A stretch of 64,000 nt of DNA from Treponema sp. (GCA_017645785.1 JAGCNW010000030.1:277045-341044); one strand, 5' to 3'; positions 24,078-33,164 are shown, counted from the first letter of the stretch. The notes: generated by a model from the sequence alone, not told the origin. Made by a program: numbers and translations.

Positions 24078-24920
24078 ATGAAAAAAAGAACTTCGTTTTT
24101 TTTGTGTCTCGTAATTTTGCTTGCCTTTGCCGGCTATGTTTTTTACACGGGCTGGACTCAGTTCAAAGTTGAATCTGGAAATGTCGGAATTGTAGTTTCA
24201 AAAACAAGCGGAGTAAATCCAAATCCCGTGACCCACGACAAGTTTTCTTGGTCTTGGGAATTTCTTTTGCCGACAAACGCGCGCGTAGTCAACTTCACTC
24301 CAAAAACTCTTAACTTTCAAAAAACTTCTTCGGGCCTTTTGCCGAGCGGAAAGGAATACGCAAAGGTCTTTAACGGCGAAGCCGATTTTTCATATTCGTT
24401 CGATTTTTCAATCGACACAAAAGTTTCTTTGGAACAAATTTCGGTCCTCTTAAAGGCGGGCGAGATTCAAAGCCAAGACGACTTGAACAAACTTTTGGAC
24501 CGCCGCGCCGAAGACTTTGCAAGCATTGCCGCGCAAAAAATTCTTGCGGCCGCCATTTCAGAAAACGGAGCCGATTTTGAAAAGGCCCAAAGCGTCGCGC
24601 AAGAAGCCGCCAACGAATATTCTTTGAACCAAAACGGCGCGGTAGAAATTCAATCTGTGACGCTAAAAAAGTTTATGGTTCCTGACTTTGCGCTTTACAA
24701 AAAGGCGGCCGCGTCTTACGAGCAATACGCAAAGGCCTTAAGCGAAAGCGCGGCGAAAAACGCCCAAAAGGAAGCGGAGGAAAGTTCCCGCTTTAAGACT
24801 ACGATGCAAAAGATGGAAAGACTTGGAGAGACCTTAAAAAAATATCCTGAGCTTTCGGACATGATAAAAAATTCCGACAACATCAACAAAACTTTGCAAA
24901 CGATTGATTCTATAGAGTGA
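24078..24920 (+). CDS. SPFH/band-7-like membrane protein
   Basis: 280 residues. One N-terminal membrane segment (about 5-24) is followed by an extracytoplasmic region that looks like a diverged SPFH (prohibitin-like) domain: VESGNVGIVVSKTSGV, a beta-rich block, then FMVPDFALYKKAAASYEQY before a charged coiled-coil tail. Such proteins form large membrane-bound rings. I take ATG 24078 because the promoter ends 6 bases upstream; the longer frame from 24042 overlaps the -35 box. The family call is tentative. Confidence 0.68.
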   Translation: MKKRTSFFLCLVILLAFAGYVFYTGWTQFKVESGNVGIVVSKTSGVNPNPVTHDKFSWSWEFLLPTNARVVNFTPKTLNFQKTSSGLLPSGKEYAKVFNGEADFSYSFDFSIDTKVSLEQISVLLKAGEIQSQDDLNKLLDRRAEDFASIAAQKILAAAISENGADFEKAQSVAQEAANEYSLNQNGAVEIQSVTLKKFMVPDFALYKKAAASYEQYAKALSESAAKNAQKEAEESSRFKTTMQKMERLGETLKKYPELSDMIKNSDNINKTLQTIDSIE

Positions 24921-24943
24921 GCGGCGGGGAACGGAATTTGATT

Positions 24944-25312
24944 ATGGAAAAAAGAGTGTATGCCGCCCGCGGCGCGATTTTTGCGGAAAATACAAAAGAG
25001 TCGATACAAGAAAAAGCCGTCAAGCTTTTTAACGCTGTCGTCCAAAAAAACGGCGTTCAAAAGGATGATGTAATCTCCCTGCACTGGACTCTTACAAAAG
25101 ACCTTGACGCGATGAATCCCGCCACCGCCTTGCGCGTTGGAAAGGCAGCCTTTGACGCAAGCGAGATTCCGCTTTTTTGCTCGCAGGAGGCCTTTATACA
25201 AGGCGGCCGCGTCGGAGTGATTAGAATGATGCTTACGGCCTACATGGGCCAAAAGCCTGTTCATGTTTTTTTAGACGGAGCGGAGGCCCTGCGCCCTGAC
25301 ATTTCAAAATGA
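24944..25312 (+). CDS. aroH: Monofunctional chorismate mutase, AroH type
   Basis: 122 residues, the typical length. It converts chorismate to prephenate for Phe/Tyr synthesis. AroH-class features: an ARGAIFAENTKE start (Arg7-like active-site residue), the AFDASEIPLFCSQE block, RVGVIRMMLT, and the C-terminal HVFLDGAEALRPDIS that closes the active site. I prefer ATG 24944; a GTG at 24917 overlapping the previous stop is possible. It overlaps glgA by 4 bases (ATGA), an unexpected pairing of pathways. Confidence 0.88.
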   Translation: MEKRVYAARGAIFAENTKESIQEKAVKLFNAVVQKNGVQKDDVISLHWTLTKDLDAMNPATALRVGKAAFDASEIPLFCSQEAFIQGGRVGVIRMMLTAYMGQKPVHVFLDGAEALRPDISK

Positions 25313-26865
25313 AGATTTGGATGGTCGCCCGCGAATACGCGGGAATCGCCGAAGCCGGCGGCGTAAAAAATGTTGTTTGCTCTCTTGCCGAAGCCTTGGC
25401 GCGACAGGGCCACGACGTGGTTTGTTTTATTCCTTTTTATGGCTGCGTCACTCCCCAAAGCCTTGGAACTTTTAGACAGAACGAATACTCCGCCGCGGTC
25501 GACTCCGCCGGCGAACGATACTTGATTTCTTATTCAAGCGGCTTTTTGAACGGAGTGAAAATAATCTTGGTCGGAGCGCAATGCTTTTGGGCCAAGCAAA
25601 ACGTTTACACTTACTGCGCCGCGGACAAGGAAATTTTCCCCAACTGCAAAATAGGCGAGGGCTACGCCGACCAGCACTTGATGAATACCGTTTTTGAAAA
25701 GGCCATTCTCGCTTACGGAGAAGAGTACTGTTCCAAAAACGACTCGCCCCAAATCGTTCATTGCCACGACGCATGCGCTGCGGCTCTTCCCGCAATAATA
25801 AACGCCGGTAAAAAGAATTGTTTTGGAAAGACAAAGTATGTTGTCACAATCCACAACGCCGGCCCTTACTACCACCACGAATTTAAGGACGTGGGCGAGG
25901 CGCAGTTCTATACAGGCATTGCCAACGACATTCTGGAAAAAGCCAAGAACGGCGACCGCGTCGAGCCATACTTGCTTGCAAGCCTTTACGGAGTTTTGAC
26001 GACAGTCTCTCCCGACTACGCGAAGGAATTGGCGGATCCCAAAAATCCCAACACCGACGGACTTTCTCAAATCTTCGCGCAAAAAAAGATTCGCATTGTA
26101 GGAATCACAAACGGCTTTGACCTTGCCCGCTACGAGCCTGAAAGCGTCGAGTCGTCGCGCCTTCCTTTCGAATTCAATCCCGAAAAGCTGGACCTTAGCG
26201 GCAAGTACAAAACTCGCGAGTATTTCTTGGACAAGATCGCAGGCCGCGACGCCCCCGAAATTATGGGCATGCCCAAAAGCGGATGGCTTGACCAAGAAGG
26301 CCGCGTCTTCTTTGCGTACCACGGACGCCTTGTTCGCCAAAAAGGAATTCTTGTCCTTTTGGAAGCGGCGCGCGAATTGCTTAAAAAAGTTCCCGAAGCC
26401 CGCTTGATAATCAACGGCCAGGGCGAGGAAGCCTTGCGCGACCAATGCGCCGCTTTTGCCAACGAAAACCGCGGCCGAGTCGTCTTTTACTACGGCTACG
26501 AAAAGTCCATGAGCAGAATGTTCACCGCCAGCGCTGACTTCGCTCCCTTGCCAAGCGAATTTGAGCCATGCGGAACCGAAGACTACATCGCTCAGATTTT
26601 TGGAACGATTCCCGTCGCCCACGCGACCGGAGGCCTCAACAAAATCCTAAACGGAAAGACAGGCTTTTTGTACGAGCCCAACACGCCGGAGCGTTTGGCT
26701 CAGGTGATGATTGACTTGGCGCAAAAAAAGCTCAAGAACGCAAAATGCTTTGACAAGGTGATTCGCGAGGGAGCCAAACGCTTGAGAGCCGTTTACTCTT
26801 GGAAAACCGTCGCCAAAGAAGAATACGAGCGCCTTTATTGGGAGCTCTTGTTCGGCAAAAACTGA
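25309..26865 (+). CDS. glgA: Glycogen synthase (GT5, ADP-glucose type)
   Basis: 518 residues. The GT5 opening is MKIWMVAREYAGIAEAGGVK, in which the sugar-nucleotide binding loop reads AGGVKNV rather than the common KTGGL(A/G)DV. The C-terminal GT-B half has FAYHGRLVRQKGI, LPSEFEPCGTEDYIAQ (acceptor Glu) and the VAHATGGL loop. It makes linear alpha-1,4-glucan from ADP- or UDP-glucose in the cytoplasm. It is translationally coupled to aroH. Confidence 0.9.
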   Translation: MKIWMVAREYAGIAEAGGVKNVVCSLAEALARQGHDVVCFIPFYGCVTPQSLGTFRQNEYSAAVDSAGERYLISYSSGFLNGVKIILVGAQCFWAKQNVYTYCAADKEIFPNCKIGEGYADQHLMNTVFEKAILAYGEEYCSKNDSPQIVHCHDACAAALPAIINAGKKNCFGKTKYVVTIHNAGPYYHHEFKDVGEAQFYTGIANDILEKAKNGDRVEPYLLASLYGVLTTVSPDYAKELADPKNPNTDGLSQIFAQKKIRIVGITNGFDLARYEPESVESSRLPFEFNPEKLDLSGKYKTREYFLDKIAGRDAPEIMGMPKSGWLDQEGRVFFAYHGRLVRQKGILVLLEAARELLKKVPEARLIINGQGEEALRDQCAAFANENRGRVVFYYGYEKSMSRMFTASADFAPLPSEFEPCGTEDYIAQIFGTIPVAHATGGLNKILNGKTGFLYEPNTPERLAQVMIDLAQKKLKNAKCFDKVIREGAKRLRAVYSWKTVAKEEYERLYWELLFGKN

Positions 26866-26988
26866 CGGCGTCTTGCCCCACAAGGCAGCAGCCAGCTTCA
26901 GAATTTCAACTAAACCCATAGCGTGCCTCCCATTTCGAGTATTCCTAGCCTTGCCAGAAATTTCCCCAAAAAAATCCTGCAAAAAAGT

Positions 26989-27017
26989 TTGACGAAATCT
27001 TAATGATATGTTATAAT
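26989..27017 (+). promoter_or_regulatory. Strong promoter of the 27024 leader or small RNA
   Basis: TTGACG (26989-26994), 17 bases, perfect TATAAT (27012-27017). Expected transcript start is near 27024. The preceding stretch 26866-26988 shows no gene or clear structure. Confidence 0.85.
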
Positions 27018-27023
27018 TGCGCT

Positions 27024-27259
27024 TGTAGGAGAGTGGATGAAATTTTTTGTAGATTTTTTTGCGAATGCGCTTGACAAAAACGCGCTGAGCGGCCAAAATT
27101 CGCAAGCCGCAAGCCGCAAGCCGCAAGAGCATAGGCAAAATTTACGCCCGCAAGTTTTTGCGGGCCATTCGAGTTCCCATAAAATCAAGACAGCAGATAT
27201 TCTCTTTAATTGCAAAATCCCCTTTGCGTCCGCGTTTGCGGCCAAACGGGGATTTTTTT
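27024..27259 (+). ncRNA. Structured leader or small RNA upstream of the OmpA-like gene
   Basis: A transcript of about 235 bases is predicted from the promoter at 26989 to the terminator at 27215. It holds tandem GCAAGCC units (27102-27127) and a perfect 8-bp hairpin, GCCCGCAA with TTGCGGGC (27146-27165). A short reading frame opens at ATG 27037 behind AGGAGA, and its 87-residue product looks like no known protein. I tried 6S, SRP, RNase P and tmRNA and saw no match. It could be an attenuated 5' leader with a leader peptide, or a free small RNA. Confidence 0.45.
27215..27259 (+). terminator. Terminator/attenuator ahead of the OmpA-like gene
   Basis: AAATCCCC pairs with GGGGATTT, extended by TTTG/CAAA and an inner CCGC/GCGG stem, followed by seven T. 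It lies about 50 bases before the next start codon, so read-through past it would be needed to express the OmpA-like gene from the 26989 promoter. Confidence 0.8.
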
Positions 27260-27312
27260 CTATTTGTTCAATTCAAAACGTCAAAGAAATTTCTTTTTAA
27301 GGAGCGCTCGTT

Positions 27313-28086
27313 ATGAGAAAGCTTGTTATTGTCGCCATTTTCGCGGCGGCGGCGGCTTTTCCGAATTTTGCGGAAAGCCCTTTTGTCTTTTTTAGCGACC
27401 AGGTTCCAAGGCACGAAGGCCTGGGCTTTGGCGCTTTTTTTAACAACTCGTATGCGATTGGAGGCTGGCGCGACTACGCCGCCGCAAGCGTAAATTTTGG
27501 AGTTCACGGAGAGTACACGCTGCCAAGATTTTTGCCGCTCAACATGGATTTGGGCGCGAGCGGAATTTTTGAAGTAGGCTCAACCGTTCCCAAAAAAAAT
27601 TCAACGCTTGACAGCAGGGGAAACATAAGGCTTGCCTTTGGAGCCTTTTTAAGAATTCCTTTTACCGCGTGGAACCAGCGCTTTTCGTTCCAGCCTGAAA
27701 TTTGCTGGGGAATCGACGCAAGCCGCGTAAAAGGAAAAAACGGCTCTTCCGCCGACGGCTGGTACACCGACCAGATATTCATGATTTCGCCGGCGCTGCG
27801 CTGGACTCCGCCGGGAGAAAAATTTGAAAAGCTTGAATTTGAGTTTAGCCCGATATGGACGTTCAGCCCCGAGCGGCACGGAAACGTTGTCAACGAGCTG
27901 GGCTTTAGGCTAGGCGCCGTCTGGCATCTAGACCTCTTTTCCATGGGAAAGGGAATCAGGACCAAGTCCGAGCGCAAGGCCAAGGAAGAGGAAAATCGGC
28001 GCAAGGCAGAGGAGGCCGCCGCCCTTGCCGCGCAAAAAGCCGCAGAAGATGAGGCGCGTCTTAAGGCCGAGGAAGAGGCTCGCTAA
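27313..28086 (+). CDS. OmpA-family envelope protein, N-terminal half (interrupted by TAA)
   Basis: 257 residues up to TAA 28084-28086. It has a signal peptide (about 1-22, ending NFAES), a beta-rich region of about 190 residues that resembles a small outer-membrane barrel or treponemal surface domain, and a Lys/Glu/Ala-rich helix at 215-257. Reading continues in the same frame after the stop into a coiled-coil remainder, linker and OmpA peptidoglycan-binding domain (to 28947). The intact gene was almost certainly one protein of about 544 residues. AAGGAGCG lies 11 bases before the ATG. Confidence 0.78.
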   Translation: MRKLVIVAIFAAAAAFPNFAESPFVFFSDQVPRHEGLGFGAFFNNSYAIGGWRDYAAASVNFGVHGEYTLPRFLPLNMDLGASGIFEVGSTVPKKNSTLDSRGNIRLAFGAFLRIPFTAWNQRFSFQPEICWGIDASRVKGKNGSSADGWYTDQIFMISPALRWTPPGEKFEKLEFEFSPIWTFSPERHGNVVNELGFRLGAVWHLDLFSMGKGIRTKSERKAKEEENRRKAEEAAALAAQKAAEDEARLKAEEEAR

Positions 28087-28173
28087 AAAGCCGCCCTTGC
28101 AGGCGACGAAAACCTTACGCCGGAGCAGGAGGCCGCGCTTTCTAAGGAGCTTAAAAAAGAGCTTTCAGAAGTT

Positions 28174-28947
28174 TTGGCAAAGCCAGAGCTGCTTTTGGGC
28201 GTTGACCCCAAAGAGTTAAAAGATTTCACTCCCGACGGCGACGGAGAGGGCGACACAATAACATTCCGTCCGTCAACAAAATATTTGGCTCGCGCGGCCG
28301 AATCATGGTCGCTTAAAATTCTTGAGCCAAACGGAAACACCTTTAGGACTTGGACTGGCGGCGGAAACCCGCCCGAAGAAATCGTTTGGGACGGAAAGGG
28401 CGACCAGGGCGAGGGCGTCTTTAGCTACAACATCTACAAGGCGCAGCTGCAAGTCGTTCCTAGCGCAAAGGACAAGGAGCGCCTTGGCATGGAAAGCCTT
28501 GAGGCGAGCGTGCAAGGCTCGGTTGAAATCAAGACAGGAATCGTCCTTGAAAGGAGCGGGCCGGACGAATGGAAAATAGAGATGACCTCGCTTCCGTTTG
28601 ACCCCAACGGCGCCACCTTCAACAACCTTAACGTAAGCCAGCGCGCGGAGTTGAACAAGACGGTGGACGACATATACAAAAAAGTTCTCTCCATAGGAAG
28701 CGCGGCAAAAGTCCGGGTCAACGGATACGGCAACAACCTTAGCGGAACGGACAAGGAAGAAAAAGAGGACGTGCTTCCCCTTAGCCAGGCCCGCGCCCAG
28801 ATGATGGCCGACCTGCTTGTCCAGCGCGGAATTGAAGCCCAGAGCGTGTCTGCGGTTGGACGCGGAAGCGCAGACCCAATCGCAGCCCGCGACGACCGCT
28901 CCAACTGGTGGAAGAACCGCCGCGTTGAATTCATAATCAGCAGGTAA
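28174..28947 (+). CDS. OmpA-family envelope protein, C-terminal half (same frame as 27313)
   Basis: This open stretch really begins right after the TAA at 28086. The only candidate start is TTG 28174, with a poor ribosome site. It contains a FlgD/gliding-like Ig segment (DFTPDGDGEGDTITFRP, FRTWTGGGNPPEEIVWDGKG). The OmpA C-terminal domain at the end has VNGYGNNL, LSQARAQMMADLLVQRGI and GRGSADPIAARD..NRRVEF. On its own it lacks a signal peptide and could not reach the periplasm, so it is probably functional only through stop read-through, or it is a pseudogene half. Confidence 0.7.
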   Translation: MAKPELLLGVDPKELKDFTPDGDGEGDTITFRPSTKYLARAAESWSLKILEPNGNTFRTWTGGGNPPEEIVWDGKGDQGEGVFSYNIYKAQLQVVPSAKDKERLGMESLEASVQGSVEIKTGIVLERSGPDEWKIEMTSLPFDPNGATFNNLNVSQRAELNKTVDDIYKKVLSIGSAAKVRVNGYGNNLSGTDKEEKEDVLPLSQARAQMMADLLVQRGIEAQSVSAVGRGSADPIAARDDRSNWWKNRRVEFIISR

Positions 28948-28957
28948 GGGGGAATTC

Positions 28958-30325
28958 ATGAAAAGCATGTTCAAGACAAGGCTCGCGCTCTTTGCGCTTT
29001 TCGCGGCGGCGTTTGTTTTTGCCGCCTGTTCAAGTATGATGGAAGACCTAAAGCCCACGTCGGTTCCGCTAAAGCCGCTTAACATAATCGGCGCGCCTAC
29101 TATGCAAAACCCAGCGCCGCACATAATTGACGTTAAGGTTGACGGAGTTATCGCGCCGACGCCAAAGCCCAAGGCCGTATACGCAATCGCGCTTCCAGGC
29201 GGAGGAGAAAGGCTTGTTGAGGTTGAGGGAACTGTGACGGACAACGGCGACGGAACGAGTACCCTGACGTTCAACCTGGACGACCCAAATCCGATTGACC
29301 CGCAGCTGTCCGGCGGAAGCCTTCCTGTGACGGTGAAAGTTCCAGGCTACGCGCCCGCAAGCCTTGTTCCGCCCGTCAACTATATCCCAGAGCCGCAGGT
29401 TTCGCTTAACCCTGACTCATTCCCCAACGGCGGCTACGACACGGACGCTGACGGAAAAGTGGACACCTTTGACGTTTACAACAGCCAGACCGGCAGCCTT
29501 GGCGAGCCTAAGGTTGACACAAACTACCGCGACAACATAGACGTGACAAAAGAATATACCGACCAAAGCGGAAACCCAATCCCAGACCTTGACGGCGACG
29601 GAGACAGCGACTGGGACGACGTAAAAAAATATCTTGAAAGCCCCGCCAACGACGGAAAGTCTATAAAGATAAAAGTGACGGCGACGCCCAACCCCAACTG
29701 CGGCTCAGGCAGCGACTGGCCGCCAGCTACAGCGGAATGCTCTGTGATGTGCAAAGAGGACAAGCCAATCACAAGCGCGATGGTCACGCCGGCAAAAGTC
29801 AAGGCGGGAATGGAAGCCACGGCCACGGCCTATGTCGGAGGCGCCGTTTGCGACGCGCCGACCGTCAGCTGGCAGTGGTATCTGGCCGACGGAGAGACAA
29901 GCCCCGGCAGCGCCATCGAGGGCGCGACCGCAAAGACATACACGCCAAGCGCTTCTGACGATGAAAAATACTTGTATGCCGTGGCCACGCAAACCGTAAA
30001 CGGAAGCGTTCTTGCCATGCAAGTGTCAAACCGCGTTTACATTCAGTTTGAAGCGGGAATTCAGGTGGACATAGAGCTTGTGACCTTTATGCTTGTGGCC
30101 GTGGACAAGGGATCTAACGTCTTTGACTTTACGGTGACAACGAACGTGGCCAACCCCACGATAAACTGGTATGTTGACGGCGTTAAAAAGCATTCAGGCG
30201 GAACGGCCTACAGCCTTGACCTGAGCGGCGCGTCATACCAGGTGGGAGCGCATTCCGTGCAGGCCGTTTGCGTAAGGAACGGAGCGCTTTACAGCGCCCA
30301 GGCCGTCGTAAAAAAGACATTATGA
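28958..30325 (+). CDS. Secreted lipoprotein with Ca-binding-like repeats
   Basis: 455 residues. Lipobox VFAAC (Cys24). Two Asp-rich loops resemble dockerin/EF-hand calcium sites: DTDADGKVDTFDVYN and DLDGDGDSDWDDVKKYL. Two Ig-like stretches follow (WQWYLADGETSPGSAIEGAT and the INWYVDGVKKHSGG region). No enzyme motif is visible. It starts 10 bases after the OmpA-like gene with a GGGGG ribosome site, and precedes the FGE-domain lipoprotein by 60 bases; the three genes look like one transcript. It may be a structural partner of the OmpA-like protein. Confidence 0.8.
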   Translation: MKSMFKTRLALFALFAAAFVFAACSSMMEDLKPTSVPLKPLNIIGAPTMQNPAPHIIDVKVDGVIAPTPKPKAVYAIALPGGGERLVEVEGTVTDNGDGTSTLTFNLDDPNPIDPQLSGGSLPVTVKVPGYAPASLVPPVNYIPEPQVSLNPDSFPNGGYDTDADGKVDTFDVYNSQTGSLGEPKVDTNYRDNIDVTKEYTDQSGNPIPDLDGDGDSDWDDVKKYLESPANDGKSIKIKVTATPNPNCGSGSDWPPATAECSVMCKEDKPITSAMVTPAKVKAGMEATATAYVGGAVCDAPTVSWQWYLADGETSPGSAIEGATAKTYTPSASDDEKYLYAVATQTVNGSVLAMQVSNRVYIQFEAGIQVDIELVTFMLVAVDKGSNVFDFTVTTNVANPTINWYVDGVKKHSGGTAYSLDLSGASYQVGAHSVQAVCVRNGALYSAQAVVKKTL

Positions 30326-30385
30326 TAACGCCAGTTTAAGATATGGCTCGATTTTGCTTCGCAAACTTCAATAGGAGGTAATGCT

Positions 30386-33094
30386 ATGACTTTTTTTAAC
30401 ATGTTTCGTTCAACAAAAAAGACAAAGACGTTTGCGCGCGCCGCTATTTTTGCCGCGGCCCTCGCGATTGCCGCCGCAGCGCTTTTTGCGGCCTGTACCG
30501 GCATCTCTGACGGAGCGCAGACCGGCTTGTCGCAAGGCGCGCAAGGCGGCGAGCCTAGCGACTATGTCACGCTGTCTGTGGCCGCTTCAGGCCTTGACGG
30601 CGTAAGCCGCAACACCCAGCCCGACGCGTCAAGCGTTACCTTTGGCCGCTTTGACCTTGCCGCGCCCTCGGCTGGCGCGGGCATAGAGCCAATCGCAGAA
30701 AGCTGGGGCGACGGATCTGTTGACGCGCTTCCGCTATTGGCAGACGCAAAGGTGGCCGTAAAGCGCGGCGTTTTATACAACTTTACGCTTACGGCCACTA
30801 CAGTCGGCGGCGCGGTCTACGAGGCCCAAAGCGCCATAACGATACAGCCCGGCGCCAACACGATGGCCTTTAGTCTTATCCTAAAGAACGTAGGAACAGG
30901 CTCGGCTGGAAGCGCCGAAATCACCGCGGAAATCCCGGACGCGCTTTTAAACAGCGTCAAGCGGCTTACCGCAAGCGTTTACTCTGTAAGCGGTTCTGGC
31001 GAGGTGGCTCCAAGCCCGGTAAGCCCCGCTCTTACAGAAAAAGAGATTACAGTTTTGGACGCAAAGGCTGTCCTTGACACAGGCAGTTTGCAGCCGGGCG
31101 CCTACTGCGCGGTCTTTAGGCTTTACGGAGGCCAGGACGCAAGCGCGGTCATCGGCGAGTGGCGCGAATTTTTTGCGGTCGCATCGGGAACAAAAAGCCG
31201 GGGCAATGTGACCCCGTCAAGCGGCGCGGAGACGGCCGACGCGGTTTACTCAATCACATACAACGCCGACGGCGGAAGCGTTGCCGCGCCCCGTTCCTTT
31301 AGCCGAAACAGCGTGGTTACGCTAAGCGCGGTAAAGGCGCTTTCTACAAAGGAATCAAGCAAAATCCACAGCTGGTATGTCGATTCAGAAAAGACAGTGG
31401 AGTTTACAAGCACTGCGGACTTTTCTAGCGACATTGAGCTGTGGGCCAAGTGGGACGACGTGTATCAGATGAACATTCCCGCGTTTGAGCATGGAAGTGT
31501 CACCGCAAGCCCTGCGGCCGCGCTTGGAGGCGAGACTGTAACGCTTTCAGCGCAAGGAAACGACGACGACGGCGACTCAATCCCGGACTGGACTGTAGGC
31601 GACATAACGCTGACCCCGGTTGACGCAAGCGGATCTCCAGTTGACCCGATGCCGGCGGGCTTTCCAAAGACAATCGCGCGCGCCACGAAGCCTAAGACCT
31701 TTGTAGTTCCGCAGGGAATTCCCTTTGGCGGAGGCGTAAAGGTTGAGGCCGCCTTCCTTAAGCTTTACAGAATCAGGCTTTCTAACTATCAAAACGGAAG
31801 CGTAAAAGCGGAACCAGAGGCGACAACAAGCTCAGGCGTTGTGGCGGGAACAAGCGTCACAATAACGGCGCTTCCCAATCAATATTACGACATAGAAAGC
31901 TTTGCCGCCACAAAGTCAGACGGAAGCGACTCTGGCGCCCAAAGCGGCGTGGCCTTTGCCATGCCCGAAAGCGACCTTGCCGTCAGCGCGGCCTTTGTAA
32001 ACCCCAAGTTCAGCGTGACGGTGGCCGCAGTCTCTAACGGAAGCGTCGCCGCCGACAAGACCAGCGCGGTGGGCTGGGGCCAGACTGTCACCTTGACCAT
32101 AAGCCCCGCCGATAACTATATCCTGGACACGATTGTCGCCAAAAATGGAGATGCCAACGTTCCCCTAGGCGGAAGCGGCGGCGCAAGCGACTCCAAGCGG
32201 ACGTTCACGATGCCCAAAGGAAACGTCACCGTAACGCCCGCGTTCAAGCCTGCCATTCCCCAAGGCTTTGTACTCGTCCCCGGAAAGACTGTCAGCGGCG
32301 CCGTCTCAGGCTCCAAAGTCTTTATCGCGGGCAGAACCGTCACAATCCCCGCTCTGTACGCCTGCGACCACGAGGTTACGCAGGGAGAGTATGAGACCTA
32401 CTGCAAGTATGTCGCAATGTTGCCAAACGCCAGTGAGGGCCTTGGCGACAACTATCCCGCGTATTACGTTGGCTGGTATGACGCTGTGGTTTACTGCAAC
32501 TTGCGCTCAAAGGCGGAAGGCTTGACTCCGGTGTACAAGATAGGAACAGAAAAAGACCCGACAAAGTGGAGCGGCATTATCAGCGACGCAGGAAAATATT
32601 GCGGTCCGCGTGGTTCGACATCAACATGGGATTATACAGGAGCCGGCGACTCTGACGGCGGTGTTCAGGCTGACTTTAGCGCCAACGGATACCGCCTGCC
32701 CACCGAGGCGGAGTGGGAATACATGGCGCGCAACAAGAACGCCGACAGCTACACATATAGCGGAAGCAACACGGCAGGCGATGTGGCTTGGTATAATGGC
32801 AACAGTGGAGGCAAGACCCACGAGGTTAAGACAAGGCGCGCCAACGGACTGGGCCTTTACGACATGAGCGGAAATGTTCAAGAGCTGTGCTGGGATTGGG
32901 GCGGCGGCGACATAACACCCAGCACGCCGTCGACTGGCCCTGTGTCGGACTCTAAGAGCCGCATCATCCGTGGCGGCTGTTTTACAAGTATAGATGGAAG
33001 CATTGGAGACCTTGCGGTTGCCACACGAAATGGCGAAAAGAATTGGGGCCGCGACAGCAATTACGGCTTCCGCGTGGTCCGCGCGGCCCAGTAG
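30386..33094 (+). CDS. Surface lipoprotein with InlB-like repeats and C-terminal FGE/C-type-lectin-like domain
   Basis: 902 residues. Lipobox LFAAC (Cys37) after an unusually long basic N-terminus. Residues 40-280 are beta-rich. Residues about 288-360 are a Listeria-Bacteroides repeat (ITYNADGGSVAAPRSF, ELWAKWDD). Residues about 365-620 hold three InlB B-like repeats (KRTFTMPKGNVTVTPAF). Residues about 625-902 form an FGE-sulfatase domain: VPALYACDHEVTQGEYE-like block, NGYRLPTEAEWEYMAR, LYDMSGNVQELCWDW, IIRGGCF and YGFRVVRA. Domains of this fold at the C-terminus of treponemal lipoproteins can be targets of diversity-generating retroelements (TvpA in T. denticola). No reverse transcriptase is in this window. 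GGAGG lies 7 bases before the start. Confidence 0.85.
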   Translation: MTFFNMFRSTKKTKTFARAAIFAAALAIAAAALFAACTGISDGAQTGLSQGAQGGEPSDYVTLSVAASGLDGVSRNTQPDASSVTFGRFDLAAPSAGAGIEPIAESWGDGSVDALPLLADAKVAVKRGVLYNFTLTATTVGGAVYEAQSAITIQPGANTMAFSLILKNVGTGSAGSAEITAEIPDALLNSVKRLTASVYSVSGSGEVAPSPVSPALTEKEITVLDAKAVLDTGSLQPGAYCAVFRLYGGQDASAVIGEWREFFAVASGTKSRGNVTPSSGAETADAVYSITYNADGGSVAAPRSFSRNSVVTLSAVKALSTKESSKIHSWYVDSEKTVEFTSTADFSSDIELWAKWDDVYQMNIPAFEHGSVTASPAAALGGETVTLSAQGNDDDGDSIPDWTVGDITLTPVDASGSPVDPMPAGFPKTIARATKPKTFVVPQGIPFGGGVKVEAAFLKLYRIRLSNYQNGSVKAEPEATTSSGVVAGTSVTITALPNQYYDIESFAATKSDGSDSGAQSGVAFAMPESDLAVSAAFVNPKFSVTVAAVSNGSVAADKTSAVGWGQTVTLTISPADNYILDTIVAKNGDANVPLGGSGGASDSKRTFTMPKGNVTVTPAFKPAIPQGFVLVPGKTVSGAVSGSKVFIAGRTVTIPALYACDHEVTQGEYETYCKYVAMLPNASEGLGDNYPAYYVGWYDAVVYCNLRSKAEGLTPVYKIGTEKDPTKWSGIISDAGKYCGPRGSTSTWDYTGAGDSDGGVQADFSANGYRLPTEAEWEYMARNKNADSYTYSGSNTAGDVAWYNGNSGGKTHEVKTRRANGLGLYDMSGNVQELCWDWGGGDITPSTPSTGPVSDSKSRIIRGGCFTSIDGSIGDLAVATRNGEKNWGRDSNYGFRVVRAAQ

Positions 33095-33164
33095 CGCGCC
33101 GCCGCGGCGCTGGTTGCTTTGCAAGGCGCGGCTGGCTGGCGACAAGATTTTTAGGCTTGCAATG

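Noticed and set aside
25534..26622. A 362-codon open frame antisense to glgA
   Set aside because: It mirrors the glgA codons, has no ribosome site, resembles no protein family, and the sense strand is a complete well-conserved gene. Long antisense frames are expected at this base composition.
27102..27127. Tandem GCAAGCC units considered as a CRISPR-like array
   Set aside because: Units are 7 bases with no spacers; this is a simple tandem repeat within a transcript.
26866..27262. SRP RNA, 6S RNA, RNase P RNA or tmRNA in the glgA downstream gap
   Set aside because: None of the conserved cores (SRP tetraloop domain, RNase P helix P4 motif, tmRNA ends and tag frame) could be found, and no convincing 6S bubble was seen.
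28303..29274. A 323-codon antisense frame across the OmpA/lipoprotein junction
   Set aside because: It crosses two sense genes with clear signal peptides and domains and has no features of its own.
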